From Cupriavidus plantarum (lineage in GTDB: Bacteria; Pseudomonadota; Gammaproteobacteria; Burkholderiales; Burkholderiaceae), in the NCBI RefSeq assembly GCF_905397285.1, contig NZ_CAJPUX010000005.1:474129-538128 (forward strand): a stretch of DNA of 64,000 nucleotides. Direction: 5' to 3'. The first letter of the stretch is position 1; every line of letters starts with the position of its first letter. The notes beneath the pieces are model-generated. The model did no database searches, had not been told where the DNA came from, and worked only from the letters and a program-made list of their open reading frames with translations. A program made the translations under genes and the position numbers. Of this stretch, positions 36,955-45,602 are shown in pieces.

Positions 36955-37798
36955 TGAGCGTCAGCCCCCTGCGCCATCGGGTAAGCCGGCGCTCGATCAG
37001 CGCCAGCACATAGTTCAGCGCCAGCCCAAGCAACGCCAGCAGCAGAATGCCCGCGTACATCGTCGGAATCTGGAACACCTCCTGCGAGTTCAGCGTCAGG
37101 AAGCCGAGCCCCGAATGCGCGCCGATCATTTCGGCGGCGACGAGGGCCGTGATGCAATACGTGCCGGCGAGCCGAATGCCCGTAAAGATGGAAGGCGACG
37201 CCGCAGGCAGCACGACCTTCGTGAATACGAACAGCTGCGATGCCCCCATCGAGCGCGCGGAGTCGATGAGCAAACGGTCCACCTGCCGAACCCCGCTGAT
37301 CGTGCTCAGCAGCACAGGCCAGAACGATGCCCAGAATATGATCGCTACCTTCGACAATTCCCCAATGCCCAGGAACAGGATAAATACGGGGAACAAAGCA
37401 AACGCTGAAGTCTGTCGAAACAGCTGGAGGATCGGATCGACGATCGCCTCGAAGCGCTTGAACCAGCCCATCAGCAGGCCGAGCGTCACGCCAAGGCCAA
37501 TGGCCGTCAGCAAGCCCCACAGCGAACGCTGCAGACTCGCGGCGAGATGCTTCCATAGCTCGCCGCTACCGATCAGCTGCCAGATGGTGACGATAATCTG
37601 CGACGGCGGACTCAGGTAGGCCTCGCTGACGATGCCGAGGCGCGGCACGAGCTCCCACAGCAGCAGAAAGCCGATGATCCCGACGATACCAAGCGCGCGA
37701 TCGCCGAGCGCGGAACGCGCGGGCTTGAGCGACACCGTTGACACAGCAGTACGCGACGCTGGCGCAGGCCGCGCCGCGGGCTCGATGACGGAACTCAT
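36947..37798 (-). CDS. SsuC/TauC-type ABC permease (importer 1)
   Basis: A 283-residue permease with about six helices. The EAA loop (SARSMGASQLFVFTKVVLPA) and the C-terminal LGFLTLNSQEVFQIPTMYAG segment are typical of the nitrate/sulfonate/taurine family. The ATPase stop and this start overlap as ATGA. It works with the ATPase and binding protein just upstream. Confidence 0.9.
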   Translation of the reverse strand: MSSVIEPAARPAPASRTAVSTVSLKPARSALGDRALGIVGIIGFLLLWELVPRLGIVSEAYLSPPSQIIVTIWQLIGSGELWKHLAASLQRSLWGLLTAIGLGVTLGLLMGWFKRFEAIVDPILQLFRQTSAFALFPVFILFLGIGELSKVAIIFWASFWPVLLSTISGVRQVDRLLIDSARSMGASQLFVFTKVVLPAASPSIFTGIRLAGTYCITALVAAEMIGAHSGLGFLTLNSQEVFQIPTMYAGILLLALLGLALNYVLALIERRLTRWRRGLTLNG

Positions 37799-38682
37799 GA
37801 TGACACCTTGGCAAGCGCCGGCGCCGCATTGCCGCGCTCGGCCGGATTGGCGGTAGCCCCAAGCGGCCGCGGCACGCTGGCCGGACTGCCCAGCTGCACC
37901 TCGTCCTTGAGGATGTCCCACACCTGCTGCCGCAACCGCACGAACGCCTCGGAGTTACGCACCTCCGCCGCACGCGGCCGAGGCAACGGCACGTCAATGA
38001 TCGCCTTGATCGTCCCGGGACGCCGCGTCATCACGGCAATACGATCCGACAGGAAGATCGCCTCGTCGAGGCTATGCGTGATGAACACGATGGTCTTGCG
38101 CGTCTGCTCCCAGATGCGCAACAACTCGCCCTGCAGGATCTCGCGCGTCTGCGCGTCCAGCGCGGCAAACGGTTCATCCATCAGCAGCACTTCGGGCTTG
38201 TAGGCGAGCGAACGCGCAATCGCCACGCGCTGCTTCATGCCACCCGAGATCTCGTGCGGGAAACGCTCGCCGAAACCGGTCAGCCCGACGAGGTCGAGGT
38301 ACTCCGACGCGATGCGCCGGCGCTCGGCCCGCGCCACACCGCGAATCTCGAGACCGACTTCGATATTGGCCAGCACCGTGCGCCACGGGAACAGGGCATA
38401 GCCCTGGAAGACCACGCCCTGCGCGGGATGGATGCCGCGCAAGGGCTGGCCATCGACGCTGATCGATCCACCTGTACGGTCGGTCAGCCCGGCAAGGATG
38501 CTCAGAAACGTCGACTTGCCGCAGCCCGAAGGACCGAGAATCGAAATGAACTCGCCCTCCCGAATGTCGAGATCGAAATCGCGCAGCACGGTGAGCGCCT
38601 CCGTGCGCCCCGCATCGTTGCGTACGGCATAGTCCATGCGCACATCGCGCGCAACGATCTTGTGATGGCTGAGATCGGTCAT
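37795..38682 (-). CDS. SsuB/TauB-type ABC ATPase (importer 1)
   Basis: A 295-residue ATPase. It has Walker A GPSGCGKST, Q-loop VVFQGYALFPWRTV, signature ISGGMKQRVAIARSLA, Walker B VLLMDEPFAALDAQ and switch His in VFITHSLDEA. The FPWRTV after the Q loop is typical of the sulfonate/nitrate/taurine branch. An extra C-terminal tail of about 40 residues is Ala/Pro-rich. It is coupled by ATGA overlaps to the genes on both sides. Confidence 0.93.
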   Translation of the reverse strand: MTDLSHHKIVARDVRMDYAVRNDAGRTEALTVLRDFDLDIREGEFISILGPSGCGKSTFLSILAGLTDRTGGSISVDGQPLRGIHPAQGVVFQGYALFPWRTVLANIEVGLEIRGVARAERRRIASEYLDLVGLTGFGERFPHEISGGMKQRVAIARSLAYKPEVLLMDEPFAALDAQTREILQGELLRIWEQTRKTIVFITHSLDEAIFLSDRIAVMTRRPGTIKAIIDVPLPRPRAAEVRNSEAFVRLRQQVWDILKDEVQLGSPASVPRPLGATANPAERGNAAPALAKVSS

Positions 38683-39749
38683 GCCTTGGCCGCTGCCTGC
38701 GCGTACGGATTGAACGCGTTGGTATAGATGTCCTTCGCCGCGACCTTGCCCTTCGCGAGCTTCCCCTCGGCTTCCAGCACGTCGATGTAATACTGGATCG
38801 GCGGCTCGGTCACCACGAGGTTGTCGACATACGCATAGCGATCGACGAACTCGAGCTGCAGGTTGATGCGCTTGGACACGAGCTGGCGCGCATCTTCGGG
38901 ATGCGCATTGACCCAGTTGGCCGCCTTGGCCAGCGCGGTCACGACGTCCTTCACGGACTCCGGATGTTCGCGGATGAACTTGCCATGCGCGCTGTACGGC
39001 TGCATGCCGCCGAGCCCGCCGTCGAGATCGAAGTCGCTCCACAGCCGCACGAGCTTGTCCGCATGATCGGCGCGCCCCGAGAACGGCGCATGGATGATCG
39101 CCAGGTCCGTGTTGCCCGTGGCGAGCGTCTGCTCGGCCTGATCGTCGGGAATCACGACGAAGTTGATCTTGGTGACATCGACGCCCTTCTGTCGCAGGAA
39201 CGTCTTGGTCACGAACTCCGCGCATGCGCCGAAGCTGTTGATGCCGATGGTCTTGCCTTCGAGGTCCTTCGGCGCGCGAATGCCGGAGTCCTTTCGCACG
39301 AAGTACTTCATGTGCGGCGCATCCTGCAGCGTCTTGTTGCCGGCGGCAACCACCTTGATGTCCGAGCCGCTGGCCACGGCGGAGATGACGAGCGGCACCA
39401 TGCGCGAACCGAAATCGATCTCGCCCGTGCCGGTAAGCGGAATGATCTGCGGCGCGGCAACCTTGCCGATGTACCTGGGCCGCGTGTTCGTGCCCTCGAA
39501 ATAGCCGAGCTGGTCGGCCAGATAGACAAGGTCGAACGTCGGGTTGTCCGGATAACGGAACTCGACTTTCTCGCCCGCCTTGCCGATCACGGCCGGCGCT
39601 TCCGGCGTCTTTGCGGCCGCGGCCTTGTTGTCACCGCCCTCGCGCGAGCATGCGGCGAGGAGCGAACCGGCGGAGCCGGCGAGCGCGAGCGATGCGAGTT
39701 GTCGGAGGGCAACGCGGCGGGCGGGCGGCGTGGAACGGGCTTCGGACAT
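38679..39749 (-). CDS. Sulfonate/taurine-type ABC substrate-binding lipoprotein (importer 1)
   Basis: A 356-residue NMT1/SsuA-like binding protein. The signal region has ARRVALRQLASLALAGSAGS followed by a lipobox (LLAACS), so it is probably membrane-anchored by lipid. The domain begins at FRYPDNPTFDLVYLADQLGY. A short charged Lys/Ala linker follows the lipidated Cys. Its stop overlaps the ATPase start. It starts 90 bp after the permease of importer 2, leaving space for an internal promoter. Confidence 0.88.
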   Translation of the reverse strand: MSEARSTPPARRVALRQLASLALAGSAGSLLAACSREGGDNKAAAAKTPEAPAVIGKAGEKVEFRYPDNPTFDLVYLADQLGYFEGTNTRPRYIGKVAAPQIIPLTGTGEIDFGSRMVPLVISAVASGSDIKVVAAGNKTLQDAPHMKYFVRKDSGIRAPKDLEGKTIGINSFGACAEFVTKTFLRQKGVDVTKINFVVIPDDQAEQTLATGNTDLAIIHAPFSGRADHADKLVRLWSDFDLDGGLGGMQPYSAHGKFIREHPESVKDVVTALAKAANWVNAHPEDARQLVSKRINLQLEFVDRYAYVDNLVVTEPPIQYYIDVLEAEGKLAKGKVAAKDIYTNAFNPYAQAAAKA

Positions 39750-39839
39750 CGGCGTGATCCTGGATGATGGGCAGCATTCAGTATCACGTGCGGCCATTTG
39801 CCGCACAACGAACGGTTTCGTCTATCGATATGTCGTCAA

Positions 39840-40613
39840 CTAGCCCGGCACCCACCACGCGTGCAACCGCCGTGCCGCGCTATCGAGCAGGAATCCGAGA
39901 GCGCCGATCACGAGCACCGTGGCCAGTAGCTCGGAGTAAGCAAGCCGGTCGCGCGTATCGAGGATGAAGTAGCCGAGGCCGGCGTTCACACCGAGCATCT
40001 CCGCGGGCACCAGGACGATCCATACGATGCCGATCGCCAGCCGGAGCCCGGTCAGCACGTTCCCCAGCACGCCGGGCAGGATCACGCGCCACAGCGTCTC
40101 CGCACGCGTGGCGGCGAGACTGCGCGCCAGCATCAGCCAGCGCGCATCGAGTTGCCGCACACCCGCTGCCGTCGCCAGCAGGATCGGCCACACACCCGCG
40201 AACGCGACGAGGAACAGCACCGGGTTGTCGCCAACGCCCAGCACCATGACCACGAGCGGCATCCACGACAGCGGCGAGATCATGCGCAGGAACTGGAATG
40301 CGGGCGACAGCGCCGCATCCGCATGCCGCGCGGCGCCGATCAACAGCCCCAGCGGCACACCCGCCGCAAGCGCGAGGGCAAGGCCGATCAGCACCCGACG
40401 CAGGCTTACCCAGATATGCAGCAGAAAGTCGGGCTGATGCAGCAGCTGCCACGCGGCATCGAACGTCGGGATCGGCGCGAAGCGCGCGGCCAGTCCATCG
40501 GCGCCGCGCGTCGCCAGCCACCACGCGAGCACGAGCGCGGCGAGCCCGCCGAGCCCCAGCCGCGCGTGCGCCGTCCTCGCCCACCAGCCGGGGCGCAGCG
40601 TGGCCGCCGTCAT
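39840..40613 (-). CDS. SsuC/TauC-type ABC permease (importer 2)
   Basis: A 257-residue permease of the same family as the one in importer 1 but clearly different in sequence. Marks are the EAA loop (ARSLAATRAETLWRVILPGV) and the ending LGYFILDTRDRLAYSELLA. GAGGAGG lies just upstream of ATG 40613. It is preceded by the binding-protein gene (24 bp). Confidence 0.9.
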   Translation of the reverse strand: MTAATLRPGWWARTAHARLGLGGLAALVLAWWLATRGADGLAARFAPIPTFDAAWQLLHQPDFLLHIWVSLRRVLIGLALALAAGVPLGLLIGAARHADAALSPAFQFLRMISPLSWMPLVVMVLGVGDNPVLFLVAFAGVWPILLATAAGVRQLDARWLMLARSLAATRAETLWRVILPGVLGNVLTGLRLAIGIVWIVLVPAEMLGVNAGLGYFILDTRDRLAYSELLATVLVIGALGFLLDSAARRLHAWWVPG

Positions 40614-40637
40614 AGGGACCTCCTCATACCAGCGTCT

Positions 40638-41828
40638 TCATACGGCGATCTCCTCCTGCCGCGTGAACGACTCGGTGATGCCGAAGGATTTCAGTCCACC
40701 CACCGACTCGATGCTCTTGCGGACGAAGCGGTCGTCGACGAGTTCGCGCGCCGCCCGCTGCGGGTCGAGCGAGGCGAGGAACGCGCTGTTGCCCTCGATG
40801 ATCGTGCCCTTGAGGCGTCGAACGAGTTCTTCCGTGTAGCTCGGATACGGATAGGGTTGGAAGTCGATGCGCTTCTCGTTCCAGTTCGCATGCTTGATCG
40901 CACCGCTGGCCAGATAGCGTCCATGGTCCGAGGGATCGGGCGCGAGCACCTTGCGCAGCGCTTCGAGCGAATGCGGCGTATAGCGGTTGGCCCCTTCCTT
41001 CGACAACAGCGACGCCGCCTCCGCGCGATTGTCCTGCGTCCAGCGCTGCGCCTTGACAATCGCGTTGACGACCTTCTGCGACCACTCGGGCCGCTTGTCG
41101 AGATCGTTCTGATGCATGAACACGACGCAGCACGCGTGGTTGCGCCATACATCGCCCGTGAACCGCAGGATCTTGCCGATCTTGAGCGTCTCCGCAGCGG
41201 CATTGAACGGCTCCGCGACGATATAGCCCTCGATCTGCCGCGAGGCTAATGCCGGCGGCATGTCCGAGGGGGCCATCACGGTCAGGTTGACCTCGTTGGC
41301 GGCAATCGTGCCCGTCTTGCGCGAGACCGGCGTGAGCCCGTCCTGCTTGAGCATCGTCTGAAGCACGACGTTGTGAATCGAATACCAGAACGGAATCGCC
41401 ACCGTCTTGCCGCCGAGGTCGCGCAGGGAATTGACCTGCGGCGCCACGGTGAGGCCCGAGCCGCCCACGTGATTCCACGCGACGACTTTCGCCGGCACCT
41501 GGCTGCCGAAGCGCGCCCACACCGTCATCGGCGACAACAGATGCACGACATTGACCTGCCCCGAGATGAAGGCTTCGACGAGTTGCGCCCAGCTGCGCAA
41601 CAGCGTGGGCTTGTCCGCGCGCACGCCTTCCTGGTCGAAGTAACCGTTGTTGTGCGCCACCAGCAGCGGCGTGGCATCGGTGATCGGCAGATAGCCGATG
41701 CGCACCGGCGCGTCGGGCTCGGCCGCCGCGCGCGCGTTCAGTGTATGGAGCAGCGGCAGCGCGCCGCCGGCCGTGAACAGCGCCGACAGCTTCAGCCACT
41801 CACGCCGGGACATTGGTACCTGGCACAT
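40638..41828 (-). CDS. CmpA/NrtA-like ABC substrate-binding protein, Tat-exported (importer 2)
   Basis: A 396-residue binding protein. A strong Tat signal (MSRREWLKLSA) is followed by a hydrophobic stretch. The mature part begins PVRIGYLPITDATPLLVAHN, the opening of the nitrate/bicarbonate-receptor (NrtA/CmpA) group. SHDLEAL-type motifs of true nitrate receptors are not obvious, so the ligand may be another small anion or sulfur compound. GAGGGA upstream supports ATG 41828, which overlaps the ATPase gene by 29 bp. Confidence 0.88.
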   Translation of the reverse strand: MCQVPMSRREWLKLSALFTAGGALPLLHTLNARAAAEPDAPVRIGYLPITDATPLLVAHNNGYFDQEGVRADKPTLLRSWAQLVEAFISGQVNVVHLLSPMTVWARFGSQVPAKVVAWNHVGGSGLTVAPQVNSLRDLGGKTVAIPFWYSIHNVVLQTMLKQDGLTPVSRKTGTIAANEVNLTVMAPSDMPPALASRQIEGYIVAEPFNAAAETLKIGKILRFTGDVWRNHACCVVFMHQNDLDKRPEWSQKVVNAIVKAQRWTQDNRAEAASLLSKEGANRYTPHSLEALRKVLAPDPSDHGRYLASGAIKHANWNEKRIDFQPYPYPSYTEELVRRLKGTIIEGNSAFLASLDPQRAARELVDDRFVRKSIESVGGLKSFGITESFTRQEEIAV

Positions 41829-42711
41829 GATTTCCCTCGTCTGGATGGATGGAAGACGGTGGTGACGCCGCGCGGGGGCCACCGGTCCGCACGAGTTCGC
41901 GCAGCCCACGCACGAGCTCCACGCGTAGCGCACCCATGGCCTCGACCTGCGCTTCACGCGGCTGCGGAAGCGCGATGTGCCAGGTCTGCGCGATGCGCGC
42001 GGGCTCGCCTGCATGGCCGCCCAGCAGCACCACGCGATCCGACAGCAGCAACGCCTCGTCGAGGTCATGCGTGATCAGCAGCGTGGCGGGGCGATGGACG
42101 CGCACGATGTCGCGCAGCAGCGTCTGCATGTCCGCGCGCGTGATCTCGTCGAGCGCGCCGAACGGTTCGTCGAGCAGCAGCACGCGGGGCTGGCGGGCCA
42201 TGCAACGGGCAAGCGCGACACGCTGCGCCATGCCGCCGGAGATCTGCGCCGGAAAGAGATGACGGGCGTGCGTGAGTCCCACCGCTTCCAGCATGCGCGC
42301 GACACGGTCGTGCCGCTCCCCGCGCGTGGTGGCGGGCTGGCGTTTGAAGTCCAGGCCGAAGGCGACGTTGTGCTCGACGGACAGCCACGGCAACAGGCAA
42401 GCGTCCTGAAACGCCACCGCGATATCGGGATGCGGGCCGGTCAGCGCGGTCTCGCCCATGGTGACATTGCCCATGGTGACGTTACCCGACGAAGCGGCCT
42501 GCAATCCGGCGAGGATGCGCAGCAGGCTCGATTTGCCGGCGCCGCTCGGGCCCACGATCGATACGATCTCGCCCGCATGCAGCGTGAGGTCGATGCCCGC
42601 GAACACATGACGGCCGGCATAGGCCAGCGACACACCATTCGTCCGCAACAAGGGCTGCCGCGCGGTGTCGGTCGCTGCCGCCTCCGGCGGCGTCCCGTAC
42701 ATCCCGCTCAT
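41800..42711 (-). CDS. SsuB/TauB-type ABC ATPase (importer 2)
   Basis: A 303-residue ATPase. It has Walker A GPSGAGKSS, Q-loop VAFQDACLLPWLSV, signature ISGGMAQRVALARCMA, Walker B VLLLDEPFGALDE and switch His in LLITHDLDEAL. A 15-bp tandem duplication gives a doubled Asn-Val-Thr-Met-Gly at about residues 76-85. The start overlaps the upstream flavoprotein stop as ATGA, and its end overlaps the binding-protein start. Confidence 0.93.
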   Translation of the reverse strand: MSGMYGTPPEAAATDTARQPLLRTNGVSLAYAGRHVFAGIDLTLHAGEIVSIVGPSGAGKSSLLRILAGLQAASSGNVTMGNVTMGETALTGPHPDIAVAFQDACLLPWLSVEHNVAFGLDFKRQPATTRGERHDRVARMLEAVGLTHARHLFPAQISGGMAQRVALARCMARQPRVLLLDEPFGALDEITRADMQTLLRDIVRVHRPATLLITHDLDEALLLSDRVVLLGGHAGEPARIAQTWHIALPQPREAQVEAMGALRVELVRGLRELVRTGGPRAASPPSSIHPDEGNHVPGTNVPA

Positions 42712-43781
42712 GCGGCTTTCCGCTGGCTGGCCTCCGCGAGCGCGGTGCGCAGCTGCACGAGGCTCGGTGTGACGATCGGCAGGAACGAGGCTTCGCGCCA
42801 GCGGCGTGCCAGTCCGCCATCGCGGCCGTTCATGTAGCCCGCGCCGCCGCGCGCCTGCACTTCGAGCTGCGCCGCGGCAGCGGCCGTGTCGACGAGACCG
42901 ATTCGCAGCGAGAACAACTCGCGCGGAGCCTGCACGAACGTCCCGGCTTCGATGCCTTCGCCCAGCAGACGCGCCTGCTCGTCAAGCGTCGCGGCGAGCG
43001 CGTCGAGTTCGTCGGCCAGGACCGACCGCCCGGCGCCGGTGCGTTCGCGCGCCCCAGCGATGCAGCGCCGCGCAAGGCCGATCGACATGCCGCACTGCAT
43101 GCCGAGGAAAGCGGGACGTACGCGCGGCAGATAATCGTGCGCATCGTCATGCAGCAGGAAATCGCGCGCGAGCGTGGCGTCGGTGAAGCGCAGCGATGCG
43201 GTGCTGCTGCCGCGGAGTCCGACGAGGTCAAGGTCCTCGCTGCGGCTCACGCCCGGCGCATCGTGCGGGATGGCATAGACGCCGGGGCGCCCCGTACCGG
43301 CATCGTCTGCGGCCACCGCGACGGCGAAGTTTCCGGGGATCAGGTTCGTGGCCCACGGCACCACGCCATTGGCCGTCCAGCCGCCGGGCGCGGGTTGCAG
43401 CTGCGTCTGCAGCGACTCGATGCCACCGAGGTACTTCATGGCGTTGGATAACCCCGTCGCGCCCGCGAACGTGCCGTCGAGCAACGCGGGGAGCCAGCGC
43501 GCGGAGAGCGCGTCGTTGGGCGATTGCAGCAGGTACTCGATAAAGACGCGCTGTGCCCAGAACACGAAGCCGGCGGTCTGCGAATGCGCGGCCGTGGCGG
43601 CGATGGCGAGCACCGCGTCCGTGGTCGTGCCCCCCGTGCCGCCCTGTGCGACCGGCACGCCGACGCGGAACAGGCCGGCCCGCGCGAGCGTGCCGAGCAG
43701 GTCAGGCGGCGCATGGATGCCGCTGTCGAGCGCATCCGCGTGGGTGTCGAGCCAGCTTGCGAGTTCCGGGGAAAGCGTCAT
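42708..43781 (-). CDS. Acyl-CoA-dehydrogenase-fold flavoprotein (DszC/SfnB-like)
   Basis: A 357-residue protein, shorter than usual for the fold (380-420). It has an N-terminal helical domain (LLGTLARAGLFRVGVP), a beta domain with DLDLVGLRGSSTASLRFTD (about 182-200) and a C-terminal helical domain. GLRGSST is the usual loop of the beta domain. Because it heads a sulfonate-type transport operon, an oxygenase role on the imported compound is more likely than fatty-acid oxidation. It is 13 bp after the AhpD-like gene and coupled to the ATPase. Confidence 0.83.
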   Translation of the reverse strand: MTLSPELASWLDTHADALDSGIHAPPDLLGTLARAGLFRVGVPVAQGGTGGTTTDAVLAIAATAAHSQTAGFVFWAQRVFIEYLLQSPNDALSARWLPALLDGTFAGATGLSNAMKYLGGIESLQTQLQPAPGGWTANGVVPWATNLIPGNFAVAVAADDAGTGRPGVYAIPHDAPGVSRSEDLDLVGLRGSSTASLRFTDATLARDFLLHDDAHDYLPRVRPAFLGMQCGMSIGLARRCIAGARERTGAGRSVLADELDALAATLDEQARLLGEGIEAGTFVQAPRELFSLRIGLVDTAAAAAQLEVQARGGAGYMNGRDGGLARRWREASFLPIVTPSLVQLRTALAEASQRKAA

Positions 43782-43794
43782 GGCAAGAGTTCTG

Positions 43795-44355
43795 TCAGGC
43801 GTTGGGCGGCGTCCAGCGATACGGCTCGAGCTGGCTGTTCAGCGGCGACTGCGCGAGGTTGTTGCCGAAGTTGCACAGCGTGGCAAGGCTCACGCCGAGC
43901 ACCACTTCCAGCGCCTGCTGGTCGTTGTAACCCGCTTGCCGGAAGGCTTGCAGGTCGGCATCGGGCACCGCGCCACGGTCGCGAATGACTGCGCGGGTGA
44001 AGTCTGCCACAGCGTTCAAACGTACGTCGTCCACCGGCGCCTGCCCGCGTAGCGCGTCGACTTGCTCCTGCGGCAGGTTTGCCTTTTTCAGGGCGACGGC
44101 GGTGTGGCCGGCGACGCAGAATCCGCAGCCATGCGTCGCCGCGGCGGTGATCTGCACCGCTTCGCGTTCGGCCAGCGTCAGCGAGCTGCGCGCATTGATG
44201 CCGGAGACGGTGAGGTAGGTTTCCAGCGCCACGGGCGCGTTGGACAGCGCGGCGATCAGGTTCGGCAGGTAGCCGTTGTTGGCGATCGCGCGTTCGACGA
44301 ACGGACGGCTGGCTTCGGGGGCCGATTCCAAAGTCTGCAGGGGGAGGCGACTCAT
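43795..44355 (-). CDS. AhpD/carboxymuconolactone-decarboxylase-like protein
   Basis: A 186-residue protein of the AhpD-like fold. The redox motif HGCGFCVAGH (about 85-94) has the CxxC and downstream His of alkylhydroperoxidases. It probably reduces peroxides or acts as an antioxidant partner to the flavoprotein encoded 13 bp downstream, where flavin oxygenases leak peroxide. It is the first gene of the 36-44 kb operon. Upstream lies a 12-bp repeat array. Confidence 0.88.
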   Translation of the reverse strand: MSRLPLQTLESAPEASRPFVERAIANNGYLPNLIAALSNAPVALETYLTVSGINARSSLTLAEREAVQITAAATHGCGFCVAGHTAVALKKANLPQEQVDALRGQAPVDDVRLNAVADFTRAVIRDRGAVPDADLQAFRQAGYNDQQALEVVLGVSLATLCNFGNNLAQSPLNSQLEPYRWTPPNA

Positions 44356-44445
44356 GGCGTATCCATCAGCGATTGAACATGACCTGAGTGTGGTCGATCA
44401 TCGCGATGCGCGCCATGTGCGAACGTATGGCTTTCGTGCTGATTC

Positions 44446-44501
44446 GTCTAACGCGTGGTCTAACGCGTGGTCTAACGCGTGGTCTAACGCGCGGTCTAAC
44501 G
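44446..44501. repeat. 12-bp tandem repeat upstream of the AhpD-like gene
   Basis: GTCTAACGCGTG occurs at 44446, 44458 and 44470, then GTCTAACGCGCG at 44482 and a partial unit to 44501. It lies 90-145 bp upstream of the AhpD-like start and downstream of the AraC gene. ACGCGT within each unit is palindromic, so the array could bind a protein at regular, nearly one-helical-turn spacing. Confidence 0.88.
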
Positions 44502-44565
44502 TTTTGCCTGAAAATTCGCCGCCGATTGCAGCGCTCTTGTATGGACGATGTAGGGATGGCGCCGT

Positions 44566-45516
44566 TCAGGCGGCCTGGGCGAACGACGCTTCCTCGACAC
44601 CCGCACGGCGCCGCCACGCGCCGGGCCATGCGCCCGTCGTCTTGCGGAATGCCTTGGCGAACGCGGCCTCCGACGCATAGCCCACACGCTCGGCCACCTG
44701 CGCCACGCTGCGGCGGTCGTCGAGCAGCCGCGCGGCGATCTTCATGCGCAGCAGCAGCAGGAACGCGGCAGGCGTCTCGCCGCACACCGCGGCAAAGCGC
44801 TTGCAGAACGTCGCGCGCGACATGTGCACACGTTCGGCCATGGTCTCCACGGACCAGCGCTGCTCGGGATGACGGATCAGCTCCAGCACGAGCGACGAGA
44901 ACTCCGCGCTGCGCAGCATCGGCCAGAGGCCGCGTGCGACGTCCTCGCGCGCGGCAAGCTCGCGCACCACGTAGAAGAACAGCAGCTCCACGAGCCGCGC
45001 GATCAGCGGGGACGGCTCGGCACCGGCTTGCCCCCTGCCCGACTCCGCTTCGGCGACGATCAGGTCGAACAGCGCGCGCGTGCCCTGCACCGACGGGTCG
45101 CCGGCACGCAGCACGAGGTAATCGGGAAACGGCGCCAGCAGCGCCTCCGCAAGACCGGGACGGAAATCGAAGAAGCCGCAGGCGAGGCCCGTAGACCCGG
45201 CCTGCGCGCGGTCCAGCGGCTGCATGGTGGCTTCGGGCACGCATGCCTCGGCCTGTTCGAACGGTCCCAGGTGATGGGGCACGTCGCGCAGGAAGAACAC
45301 CGCGTCACCGGGAGAGAGCCGCAACGGCGGCTCGCGGTCGGGCACATGCAGCCAGCACTCGCCATGCAGCACAAGGTGATACCCGGCTCGCGCGCGACCC
45401 GCGACGGACGCGCGCCAGCTGCCGCAATACTGACCCATGTGGAACAGCGTGGTCTCGAGCTCGAGACTGTTCAATACCCAATGAATGATGCGATCGGTGC
45501 GGTCGGACGGCGGCAT
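44566..45516 (-). CDS. AraC-family regulator with cupin-type sensor domain
   Basis: A 316-residue regulator. The N-terminal cupin (about 15-115) has LVLHGECWLHVPD and LRLSPGDAVFFLRDVPHH. The C-terminal double helix-turn-helix (about 210-305) has MAERVHMSRATFCKRFAAV and VAERVGYASEAAFAKAFRK. It belongs to the cupin-6 AraC group that often controls neighbouring exporters or oxidoreductases. It may control the MFS gene upstream (86-bp gap) or the AhpD-headed operon downstream. Confidence 0.9.
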   Translation of the reverse strand: MPPSDRTDRIIHWVLNSLELETTLFHMGQYCGSWRASVAGRARAGYHLVLHGECWLHVPDREPPLRLSPGDAVFFLRDVPHHLGPFEQAEACVPEATMQPLDRAQAGSTGLACGFFDFRPGLAEALLAPFPDYLVLRAGDPSVQGTRALFDLIVAEAESGRGQAGAEPSPLIARLVELLFFYVVRELAAREDVARGLWPMLRSAEFSSLVLELIRHPEQRWSVETMAERVHMSRATFCKRFAAVCGETPAAFLLLLRMKIAARLLDDRRSVAQVAERVGYASEAAFAKAFRKTTGAWPGAWRRRAGVEEASFAQAA

Positions 45517-45602
45517 GCTTCCCAGCCTATCCGACGCGCGCGCCGACGCGAACGATCAATCCGTCATGTCGATATGCGGAAATCGCGTGGTGGAGCGAAA
45601 GT

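Noticed and set aside
44388..45194. Plus-strand frame with Leu-Thr-Arg-Gly repeats
   Set aside because: It translates the 12-bp array and then the antisense of the AraC gene; no ribosome site.
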